From: Lingula anatina
Taxonomy: Eukaryota > Brachiopoda > Lingulata > Lingulida > Lingulidae
DNA: 64,000 bases
Direction of reading: 5' to 3'
Assembly: GCF_001039355.2 (NCBI RefSeq)
Contig: NW_019775752.1
Coordinates: forward strand, 32,414 to 96,413
The notes beneath the pieces were generated by a model. It made no database searches. It saw only the letters and a list, made by a program, of their open reading frames with translations, and was not told where the DNA came from. The position numbers and the translations under genes were made by a program. Shown one piece after another: positions 54,497 to 64,000 of the stretch (position 1 is the first letter of the stretch; each line of letters starts with the position of its first letter).

Positions 54497-55260
54497 AAGG
54501 AGTTGGTTTAAATACAACCCAAAGTTAGATCATTTTCTGAGTTTTATAACTTGCAATAGTTAAATAAATATACTGTATATAAAGACACATGTGGACTGTT
54601 ACATGTATCCTGGACCATGTTTTTCTCAAAACTTTACTAATTCAACACAAGTGTTTCACACATCATCTTGAATTTGTCAGTATCACAAAATAAATAGGCC
54701 AAAGCCAGCAGATAAATTTAAATGAACTCGAACTTGGAAGTCAGCTGGGGATCACTGCAAAACGTATTAATATATCTGAATACACGAAATCAGTTTACAC
54801 GTGAGTGACGTATATAGCTGTCAGTGATAATTCACACATCTTTAGGCTTAAATGCCTATTTCATTATAATATTAGAGCAAAAAGTTCAATCGTATCAGTG
54901 CTAATTATCATTTTTTTTATCACTAACGAGTAATGTCATTCATGGTTATTCTCAGTGATCACATGCATTGACGCCGATGCAATCAGTACAAATCGCTCGC
55001 AGTTGTGAAAAGGATTCCACTCCCACTTCATCCTTTCCCCTCTTAGAGCACCTGTAAAAGGAAGTGGCCAGAAGGCGTCTGCCAGGAGCGTTGTTCTGCA
55101 CTTCCCGACGAACAACAACAAAACGAAATCATGAATGAAGCAGATGAGTTCTTCCAATCCCACCATAGATGGCGCTTTACAACACGAGATCTTCTGGTCC
55201 GTTCCTGTGCCACGATGACGATTGTTTTTTTAACGAAAGCAGACACAGGGCAGTCTAACT
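54497..55260 (-). promoter_or_regulatory. DGKE 5'UTR and promoter region
   Basis: Upstream of the DGKE start, sequence at about 54960-55240 is richer in CpG and GC than its surroundings, which fits a promoter or first noncoding exon. A possible splice point is the CAG/GTGCTC junction near 55052, but it is weak. No TATA box is evident. The start site is not resolved. Confidence 0.4.
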
Positions 55261-58200
55261 AAATGTCACGAATCTTTTTTAAATGGTAAAAAAAACATAT
55301 TTTTACGTAAATTATTCTGGTCTTTAAGGCTGCTTGTATTTAAAGGACTCCTATTGAACAAGACGAATTCAAGTGTCCGAATTTTTCTTTCAAACACCTC
55401 ATATTTTGTATTATATATTAGTACTTTGCTTCATGTAAAGGCGCAAGTCATTTTAGAACTAATCTCTCATTCCACTCACGGTAAATCGCCTATTTATATC
55501 GGTCCATCGCCCATTTGGTTGCGAATCGCTCTTTTCACGCAAAATAAATCCTCGTTGTTAGGTTTAACTAGAAAAGTAAATTTATGGTTGGTAGGCCTAT
55601 ATCAGTGAACGTTAAAACCAACAAACAGCTAACAAAAGTGTGTTTATTATATCTTGTTTATATGTATAAAATTGTAATCGTGCATTTGACGCTGTTTTGG
55701 AAGTTCGCGTCGTGCTTATCCTTTTTAATGATAAAAATTGCCAAGAAGAGTAAAAATATAAAATTTAGGCCTTCTCTTAACCAGAAATATATATCAGAAT
55801 AATTCTTGTTAGTTTTAATGATTAAAATAAATTGTTTTAACCGACCAAGTTCGTTTGAACGGCCAACATGGGACTCTAGTACAAATTCACGTTTTTTTTT
55901 AAGACGGGATTGGTAGCGGTGTAAAAGTGTTAGGTGAATTTCACATGGATGGATTTTATAACCTGCAGCTGCATTCACTTGAAATATGACGATCGAAATA
56001 TAAGTTTCCAAGAGGTGGCATCAAATGTCCCAACTGGCTGCCTTTGAGTGGATGTAAACGGTAATAAGTCATTTTGAAGTATCCATGATTTTATATTTAA
56101 ACAAAAATCCTCTACTAAGAGTAAAAAGTGCCCAAAATGGGCCCTGTGAGGCTGTGACCTCAATGCTATCGACCCACTTTCGATCTTTCCTTTCGACCGC
56201 CTAGTACATGTATATTACTGCCTCTCTTAACACAGCCATAGCTGATTATGACGCGATATCATAGATGTGGTGTCAATCGAGTATGCGATAAAAATTCTTA
56301 CATATCGAAAATATCCAAGTCCTCCATCCTAAACTTAGTGACTTTATTATTAATATATTAATTTGATTAATTTATTTAATGCTTAATTCGAATCGTTCCG
56401 TCAACACGCTGGATTTTAAAAAGTGCATTTTTTCGTGGGGTGGGGGAAATCAAAAATGATCTCCCCTCTAGGAAATCCTGGATCCGCCCCTATATATTAA
56501 AGGTGGGCCCACCCCTTCACAAACATCAAGGGGCGTTGGGTTCTTACATCTACAGCGGAATATTTATGTATGATAGTTCGTTCTAGGGGCTCTAATCCAA
56601 CTTAGGATAGTCTAGTTATGCCCGGAGAAAAAGTTACGCAACACCGCATTTTATTTCAGAAACCAAAAATTAATTTTATTACCTGGACATTGCCTAGTTT
56701 TTTGGAAGAAATCTACGTGACAAAAATTGTCAAATATTCAATTAATTTTAAATGAGAAGGGGCAATTGAAAAGAAAATTTCGACTGATAATTAAACAAAC
56801 CGCGTGCATAGGGATGCAACTCCATTAAAATTAATTTTCAAGTCTGGCGATTATTTTTCCATCTGTACACGCCTTCCATTTTTTTTTCTTTTTTTTTTAT
56901 GAAAAGAACAATTATAGAATATAGTTTTATTCAACTATTATATGCAGTAACATTCAATTTCAAAAGTACTTCAGTACTCATTAATGAATCATGTAAACGC
57001 AATGTCACAATAAATTTTAGTACCCGATGCCCTCGGGCCGTGGGGAAAAACCCGTCTAAACCCTTCGTGGGGAATGCCGGCGGGAAAATGCCCACGCCCG
57101 GATACTTCAGTCTTTAAAACATAACTTCAGTATTTTTTTATTGGCACGGCTCCTTACAGTTCATAAATATGGTGCAACTGAATAAACTTTCTCGTGACTA
57201 CAAACTATTCTCCATATACATTGTACTCTATACTGGTACACAAGATGAAGTACAAGAATTTACCAGAGTACATGCAATTCCTACTGAAAGAGGTACTGAA
57301 GACGAGACATTTACTAGTCTCAATTTTAACTGAGGCTTATTTTCTAAAAAGAGGATGAAGTCATAAATAAAGTAACTCGATCCTTGTACAACTGAAAGTA
57401 TACATCAAAACTTGGATATACTTCTCTCTCATGATAAAATATATAAAATTTCAGGTAATATGTTTATTAGCCATACATCAATGATTGAAATAAACTTTGA
57501 CATATGATTGATTAGAAGTTTCTCAAATGTAATGATTCAAGCAAAGAACAAAGCAAGCTTGCTTCGACATATTTCACATTACCTTGTATGACCGTCCATG
57601 CAAATTTCAATATGGATTTTGGGGTCCGAAGAAAAAAGGTGCATACATGATGAATTGGAAATATTTGTCAACTATAACACTTGAGAAAATCATAATATTA
57701 GTATATTAGTATTGTGCGATCCTCGATCTTGAGAGATGACTGTGTGCACCCAGCCATCCCTCACGAGGAGCAGACTGTGTACAAAAATATAATGAAATAT
57801 TTTCTCAAACAAAACATTTCATTATAGATTTTGCACAAGCTATCAATGTAAAACCTCTTCATGTAAAAGCATTTACATCAAGTCGGATTTTACAAAGATG
57901 TTAGGGTTAGTTGAGGTAAGTGTGCGGACTATGATCTTCTCAAACGCTATACTGACGAACAACTCCACATCATCAAAAGCACAAATATGAAAAATGACTA
58001 CATCACTAAGATTGAAATAAAACACAGACGACCATAAGTGGTGGTAATACCAATGCTTTGCGAGCGAAAACCTATCTGCATAAGAATGTGGATAAAGCAA
58101 CTGGATATTCTGTTTTAAATTTTAATAATAACTGTTGAGGCAGTCTTAAAATTTTCACACAGAACCACAATTCATCTTATTCAATTGAACATTTATGGAA

Positions 58201-58522
58201 TTATGACTGATCATACTGAACTTCAGTTTTCTCTTAAGCTATTGGAATAAAATGTTTCACTGTCATAAGTGAAGAAATTAAACTTACTAAATATAATTTC
58301 ATATAACTTATATCTGTGACCCATGAAGCGCAAAAATTGTCAATATATAAAAAGACTCAAGTCCATTATTAGATTGTATTCCTCTTACATTCAGTAAATC
58401 GCTCTTCATTATCATTCCACATTCTCTAAATTTTTGCAGACAAGCTGTGTCCTTAAAAACCAAGACTGCTAGGACGCCCGATCATCAATGAAAGTGGCTA
58501 CGGGAGCTTGTTGTTAGCACCA
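55261..58522. other. Intergenic AT-rich region
   Basis: No gene is recognised. The stretch 56400-56500 contains GGGGCGGATCCAGG on the minus strand and may be a dispersed-repeat fragment. A GC-rich islet of about 95 bp lies at 57020-57110 in very AT-rich sequence. Several open frames of 60-120 codons have no motif. Confidence 0.5.
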
Positions 58523-59064
58523 TTAAGTGTTTCGCATCTTGGACATTTGGGCTAGGATTGATGGTATCTGCGTTCGGGCATTATATCTAGAAAAATGTCC
58601 TTTCGTAGCCTACAATTGAAATGCAAAATGTTCACACAAAAGTATGAAAGTAATTGAAAGCTTGGAGTAATTGCAACAAAGAACATGTATGTCACTGGTA
58701 ATTACACGCCGTTAATTCTAGTATATTGATGTTTCATAATGCTTTGGTTCTTAACACGATTATTATTTATTTTATTTCTACAACACAACACAAGAAAACC
58801 ACATTATGATTTAGTTAGAGCGCTAAGATTCTACAAAAAGAAAGTGACTAGAAAATAAGAGGGATAAAGGAAGGAATACACAGTATGAATCACGAAAACG
58901 CCTAATTATCTAAACAATATAAACAGATGAAAATACTCGCTCACCTGTACGATGGTCTCTTAGTTCCACAACCGTAGCACTGAAGGCGAGGTTGGGGGAT
59001 AGTAGCTCCTAGCATTCTAGACCAGAGACAACGTAACGTGTGTCACATTGCAACTGATGAAGAT
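58523..59064 (-). other. Candidate two-exon small ORF (44 aa)
   Basis: Exon 59064-58945 ends in a strong donor (ACAG/GTGAGC). An ATG at 59015, after an in-frame TGA, reads MLGATIPQPRLQCYGCGTK and on to the donor. A possible acceptor (TTTTTCTAG, exon from 58586) continues the frame for 20 codons to TAA at 58525-58523. The CYGC pair hints at metal binding but no family is recognised. It may be a downstream part of the repeat-exon transcript or an unrelated splice-like coincidence. Confidence 0.22.
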
Positions 59065-59748
59065 CTGAAAGTTGGCCGATAGGATCTCAAAGTATTTTCC
59101 ATGAGTGATTTTTTTTAAAAGTTTGTGACAAATTAAAAGAACTTTTGGATTCTAAAATGTCTGCTATATGAATTTCCTTGAGTAAATTATAAATGGAAAA
59201 CAAATGTCTACATTTAGTGGCTAGACAACAGTTTCCAAACAGTACAATTTAAAACGATGTTGTCTTAGGTGTTGCACAAAATGCCCAGTTTGTTGAATTT
59301 GCATTGACAAAAGATGTGTAATATCTATAGAATAAATGACAATTAAGTTCATTGTTCACCCTCTACCCTGGCCCATAACTCACCTTGAAGGGTCCTAAAT
59401 ACGAAAGGTATCACAACTAGGCAAGGACTCTTGAAATTCCATATGCTGATATCGCTTTCTCCATTTTAACCTTATGAAAGTTGACCATCATCAGCCCAGG
59501 CGCTCACCAATGCTATTCTGCCTCAACTTCAAAACAGAAATTTAGAAGACCTTAGTTTCCCTATTTACCTCTTCTCCCTACCCAACCAACTAACCTTAAT
59601 TCTTTTTATTCCAGAAGTAGATCAAGGACAAGATACACTGCCTTATGAAAGTGAGCTGTAAAATCAATGCGGCTATGGGTTTTATCTCAGGAATTTTGTA
59701 AGGTAAAAATGGCTGATGTGTATTATTCTCTGCAATAATATGACTAAC

Positions 59749-59889
59749 TTTTTACGGCTTGGAAGATTTCCATTTTCAAGACATCATATGCTTCTGATGT
59801 TCCCCCATGCAGCCACCTGATAAACAGACCATGGCTGGAATCTTCTTACGAAAAATGGGAGCTCTATCTGGACTTGCCGTAATCGAATT
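59749..59889 (-). other. Single-copy diverged exon-like unit (possible ancestral form)
   Basis: Acceptor TTTCTATTTACAG, then AATTCGATTACGGCAAG..., GATAGAGCTCC, CCAGCCATGGTCTGTTTATC and GGTGGCTGCATGGGGGAA, aligning with the start and one minisatellite copy of the array units. Entered in phase 0 it reads NSITASPDRAP ... PAMVCLSGGCMGE and stops at TGA (59778-59776). A GTTAGTC donor-like sequence follows 59749, the same as in the unit at 60457. It has one degenerate 52-bp copy where the array units have one to four. Confidence 0.55.
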
Positions 59890-60456
59890 CTGTAAATAGA
59901 AAGGAAAAACAACATAAGTTTTTCCCTGTACCTCCCTCTCCCAATGTACTAGCTTTGAAAAGTGGTTTATCCCAAAAGGGAGATTAATAGAAATCATTTT
60001 CATGGTAACAGTGGATCGTTTCATAACAGTGTATGGTTAACGGCTTTTCTACCAGAATTTTGAAATGAAAACCATATTAGTTGTCAAGCATCTTAGGGAT
60101 TCATTTCGAGTGACAGGGGGCTACCCCATGAAAGTGTTTAGGGCCTTAGCAATGCTATCAACTTTTCTCACCTCAAAATATATATGAATTTTTAGCATAA
60201 ATTGGTTTTTAAGAAAAATAATTAGATGCTTGTTTTCTATCAATCTGACTTTACTTCAACATTTTAAGGTACGAACAAAAGTGAACTATTGTCTAGTTTG
60301 TTTAATTTCCATAAATTGTGTATTTAAAGCGGTCTGCTGCATAATTAGTTAACTTAAAATAGTAATTAGTTTTATTGGAAGAACGAAATTGCAATCATTT
60401 GATATCAGGAATAACTGCTCCATTTTAATCCTTTTGGTCTAAAATTAAAGACTAAC

Positions 60457-62880
60457 TTTAAAGGGTTTTCCATCTCAGTGAAACATATGCCTTGGACGCT
60501 TCCCCAATGCAGCCACCTCGTAGGCAGAACATGGCAGGACTCGCTGGACGCTTCCCCAAGGCAGCCACCTCGTAGACAGATTATGGCTGGACTCGCTGGA
60601 TGCTTCCCCAATGCAGCCACCTCGTAGACAGGCTATGGTTGGATTCGCTGGCACCAAGGATTGATCGAAGTAGCTGAAGTGTAGATGTGGCCCTATTCTT
60701 CTTGCAGTTGCCAGTTGGAGCTCTATCGAGAATCGCCATAATTGAGTTCTGTTAAAAGAAAGAAAAACAGATTAATTACTTTTCCTACCTATGACAGCAC
60801 TCTGCATTCGTGCTTACCTTCAAAGATGTTCCATCTCAGTGAAACACCACACGCCTTGGACGCTTCCCCAATGCAGCCACTTCGTAGACTGACCATGTCA
60901 GGACTCGCTGGACGCTTCCCAATGCAGACATCTCGTAGACAGACCATGACAGGACTGGCTGGACGCTTTCCCAATGCAGCCACCTCGTAGACAGACCATG
61001 GCAGGACTCGCTGGATGCTTCCCCAATGCAGACACCTCGTAGACAGGCTATGGCAGGACTCGCTGGCGCCAAGGATTGATGGATGTAGCCGAGGTGTAGA
61101 TGTGGCCTTCTCCTTGCAGTTCTCAGTTGGAGCTCTATCGAGAATAGCCATAATCCAGTTCTGTTAAAAGAAAGAAAAACAGATTAATTACTTTTCCTAC
61201 CTATGACAGCACTCTGCATTCGTGCTTACCTTCAAAGATGTTCCATCTCAGTGAAACACCACATGCCTTGGACGCTTCCCCCAGTGCAGACACCTCGAAG
61301 ACAGACCATTGATAGGACATACTGGACGCTTCCCCAATGCAGCCACCTCGTAGACGGACCATGGCAGGACTCGCTGGACGCTTCCCCAATGCAGACACCT
61401 CGTAGACAGGCTATGGCAGGACTCGCTGGCACCAAGGATTGATCGATGCAGCTGAGGTGTAGATGTGGCCCTCTTCTCCTTGCAGTTGTCAGTTGGAGCT
61501 CTATCGAGAATCGCCATAATCGAGTTCTGTTAAAAGAAAGAAAGACAGATTAATTACTTTTCCTACCTATGACAGCACTCTGCATTCGTGCTTACCTTCA
61601 AAGATGTTCCATCTCAGTGAAACACCACACGCCTTGGACGCTTCCCCAATGCAGCCACTTCGTAGACTGACCATGACAGGACTGGCTGGATGCTTCCCCA
61701 ATGCAGCCACCTCGTAGACAGACCATGACAGGACTCGCTGGATGCTTCCCCAATGCAGACACCTCGTAGACAGGCTATGGCAGGACTCGCTGGCGCCAAG
61801 GATTGATGGATGTAGCTGAGGTGTAGATGTGGCCCTCTTCTCCTTGCAGTTGTCAGTTGAAGCTCTATCGAGAATAGCCATAATCGAGTTCTGTTAAAAG
61901 AAAGAAAAACAGATTAATTACTTTTCCTACCTATGACAGCACTCTGCATTCGTGCTTACCTTCAAAGATGTTCCATCTCAGTGAAACACCACATGCCTTG
62001 GACGCTTCCCCCAGTGCAGACACCTCGAAGACAGACCACTGACAGGACTCACTGGACGCTTCCCCAATGCAGCCACCTCGTAGACAGACCATGGCAGGAC
62101 TCGCTGGACGCTTCCCCAATGCAGACACCTCGTAGACAGGTTATGGCAGGACTCGCTGGCACCAAGGATTGATCGATATAGCTGAGGTGTAGATGTGGCC
62201 CTCTTCTCCTTGCAGTTGTCAGTTGGAGCTCTATCGAGAATCGCCATAATCGAGTTCTGTTAAAAGAAAGAAAGAAAGACAGATTAATTACTTTTCCTAC
62301 CTATGACAGCACTCTGCATTCGTGCTTACCTTCAAAGATTTTCCATCTCAGTGAAACACCACATGCCTTGGACGCTTCCCCAATGCAGCCAACTCGTAGA
62401 CCATTGATAGGACTCCTGGACGCTTCCCCAATGCAGCCACCTCGTAGACAGACCACGACCGGACTCGCTGGATGCTTCCCCAATGCAAGCACCTCGTAGA
62501 CAGGCTATGGCAGGACTCGCTGGCACCAAGGATTGATCGAAGTAGCTTAAGTGTAGATGTGGCCCTCTTCTCCTTGCAGTCGTCAGTTGGAGCTCTATCG
62601 AGAATCGCCATAATCGAGTTCTGTTAAAAGAAAGAAAGACAGATTAATTACTTTTCCTACCTATGACAGCACTCTGCATTCGTGCTTACCTTCAAAGATT
62701 TTCCATCTCAGTGAAACACCGCATGCCATGGACGCTTCCCCAGTGCAGACACCTCGTAGACGGGCTGTGGCAGGGCTCGCTGGCACCAAAGATTGATCAA
62801 TGCAGCTGAAGTGTAGACGTGGCCCTCTTCTCCTTGCAGTCGCAAGTGGGCGCTCTATCGAGAATCGCCGTAATCGAGTT
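60457..62880 (-). repeat. Nested tandem array: seven exon-like units with 52-bp minisatellite
   Basis: Higher-order period 360-412 bp. Exon-like units (minus strand): 62880-62690 (191 nt), 62620-62330 (291), 62256-61960 (297), 61890-61596 (295), 61526-61230 (297), 61160-60818 (343) and 60748-60457 (292). The spacers are 69 bp, except one of 73 bp with an extra AAAG. Each unit starts AACTCGATTATGG after TTTCTTTCTTTTAACAG; six end TTTGAAG or TTTGAAAATCTTTGAAG-type sequence before GTAAGC, and the last has GTTAGTC. Inside are 52-bp copies (GCAGCCACCTCGTAGACAG, GGACTCGCTGGA on the plus strand), numbering 1, 3, 3, 3, 3, 4 and 3. Because 52 is not a multiple of 3, each copy shifts frame, and the minus strand is open in all three frames of the consensus. 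Confidence 0.93.
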
Positions 62881-62999
62881 CTGTTAAAAGAAAGAAAAAC
62901 GGTTAATGACTTTTCTTACCTATGTATGTAATAATAAGAAACCTGCAATGCATGAAATATATGCAAAGACACTACAACAATATAGCCCACAACAGCAGA

Positions 63000-63289
63000 A
63001 AGCCGATGAAATATCCTGCGAAGATTCCTGAGCGACGATTCCTGAGCGACGTGGAGAGAAGCGAAGGTTTTAGCTGGCCAGCTTAGAGAAACGTCGAATC
63101 CACCGTCCTTGCGTGTGTAAGAAACAACATGAGCGATGCGCTGACATGGGACGAGGAAAAGATTCGGAGAAATGCGAGTTGACTCCTGTGTCCTTTTTGC
63201 TTGATACGGGGCGCAGTAGGCCTACGTGTCATCCTTCTTGCTGCTCCAGATCTGTCTGCGTTGAATGAACGAAATTTCAAAATTTTGCG
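63000..63289 (-). other. CpG-bearing leader region upstream of the array
   Basis: GC- and CpG-rich compared with its flanks, with a small direct repeat GATTCCTGAGCGAC at about 63022-63050. On the minus strand an ATG near 63223 opens about 45 codons to a stop at 63083; no family is recognised. It would be the first exon of a transcript driven by the TATA box at 63290-63297. Confidence 0.35.
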
Positions 63290-63297
63290 CTTTTATA
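63290..63297 (-). promoter_or_regulatory. TATA box, minus strand
   Basis: The minus strand reads TATAAAAG just upstream of a CpG-rich stretch, about 400 bp before the first array unit. A start near 63262 would be expected at normal spacing. Function is inferred from sequence and position only. Confidence 0.4.
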
Positions 63298-64000
63298 CCT
63301 TCAGTGATATAAAGTCACATGGTGGCGTTCCTGGTCAACTTGTTCATGGGGGGGTGGCGTTTGATAGTCATGCCTATAACTGATTATAATACCTTTTTAA
63401 CCTACACATATTATATTAAATACTTTTTATTTTGAATAATGTGTTTATCATTTTATTTGATAATTAGAGTAATAAGTACTAAGCAGTGACTTAGAAATGT
63501 ACATGCAAATTTGTTGACATTTCCGAGCAACACCTTCTCCCCAAAATTATGATAGGCCCGATGTCCGTTAAACTGGTACAGGTAGTCGCGAACTTCTCGC
63601 AGGCCACTACAGAATGTGTGTATTCGAACACTGATCCAAAATGTGGATAATATAATAGGGCGTAGGGTGACTGCATTTTCGAGGCAGTCTGGGGGAGCAT
63701 GATTGTTTTGATTGTAGTGAATTGTAGTGAGTACACTGGACTTAGCATATACAGCCACCTCAGTGCTCTAAAACATATTTTGTAATCAACTAAGTTGTTA
63801 TTCTTTGAAATTTTGTGATTTTACGAAACGAAAGAAAGCAGCAGTAGGTCACATGAAATGTCTTGATTAACTTATACCAGGTAGCAGAAACAAATGAATA
63901 TTTTTTGCATATAAAAGATCTACTGATATAGGTAATAATTAACAACGGACACCTCCATTAATGGCTTCGGGTTACCAGCACTCTGATGCCAGAAGCAAGA
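63298..64000. other. Right-end intergenic sequence
   Basis: Two overlapping minus-strand open frames (63453-63758 and 63491-63748) cover the same stretch in different frames, more like a dispersed repeat than a gene. No motif is recognised and no other feature is seen up to the edge. Confidence 0.4.

Larger units (their letters stand above)
59749..63262 (-). ncRNA. Putative repeat-exon transcript
   Basis: Inferred minus-strand transcription unit: TATA box at 63297-63290, a predicted start near 63262, then up to seven array exons and the diverged unit at 59889-59749. Most junctions have splice consensus (CTTTTAACAG acceptor, GAAG/GTAAGC donor). Called noncoding because entry in any phase hits a stop within a unit or soon after the next junction. 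The first exon's donor could not be placed: the only good candidate (62919) would leave a 39-bp intron. No transcript evidence is available. Confidence 0.35.

Noticed and set aside
54515-54517. TTG as the DGKE start
   Set aside because: An ATG lies seven codons downstream at 54496, just before the hydrophobic segment. A non-ATG start is not needed.
60457-62880. CRISPR-like regular repeats
   Set aside because: The 52-bp copies are contiguous without unique spacers and the setting is an animal genome. It is a nested minisatellite with splice-like borders.
62914-62920. Donor GTAAGA for a first exon of the array transcript
   Set aside because: It would leave a 39-bp intron. The sequence matches a diverged copy of the repeated intron (CATAGGTAGG in other units).
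63453-63758. Two overlapping minus-strand open frames
   Set aside because: The frames overlap on one strand without splice signals or domains. A dispersed repeat is more likely.

Overview
This is nuclear DNA of an invertebrate animal: AT-rich, intron-rich, with split genes, long introns, microsatellites and one MITE. A meteorin-family gene and a DGK-epsilon gene argue against an insect or nematode source and suggest a lophotrochozoan or an invertebrate deuterostome. I cannot name the species.

Four conserved protein-coding genes could be rebuilt exon by exon with consistent splice phases. (1) The last 15 coding exons of ASPSCR1/TUG (+, 77-5870; the 5' end lies left of the window). (2) B3GNTL1, now known as queuosine-tRNA galactosyltransferase QTGAL (-, 6560-11456). 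(3) A single meteorin/METRNL gene (+, 12104-32614), whose three introns fill 20 kb. (4) Diacylglycerol kinase epsilon, DGKE (-, 41085-54496). ASPSCR1 and B3GNTL1 converge on a 690-bp spacer that holds a palindromic two-way poly(A) signal. B3GNTL1 and METRNL are head to head, with 647 bp between start codons. METRNL and DGKE converge across about 8.5 kb. All four orthologues lie on human chromosome 17q, and B3GNTL1 and METRNL are head to head there too, so this looks like a retained ancestral linkage block.

Right of DGKE no conserved gene is recognised. The standout is at 59.7-63.3 kb, read on the minus strand. Seven exon-like units, each with good acceptor and donor sequences, are separated by introns of 69 bp (one of 73 bp). 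Each unit contains one to four copies of a 52-bp minisatellite. An eighth, diverged single-copy unit lies downstream and a TATA box lies upstream. No reading frame runs through consecutive units, so a repeat-exon noncoding RNA or a decaying exon array fits better than an ordinary protein gene. This is the best candidate for something undescribed.

The rest is intron or intergenic AT-rich sequence with simple repeats, two old local duplications, a TTAA-flanked MITE, paired hairpins and an N flanked by a direct duplication.
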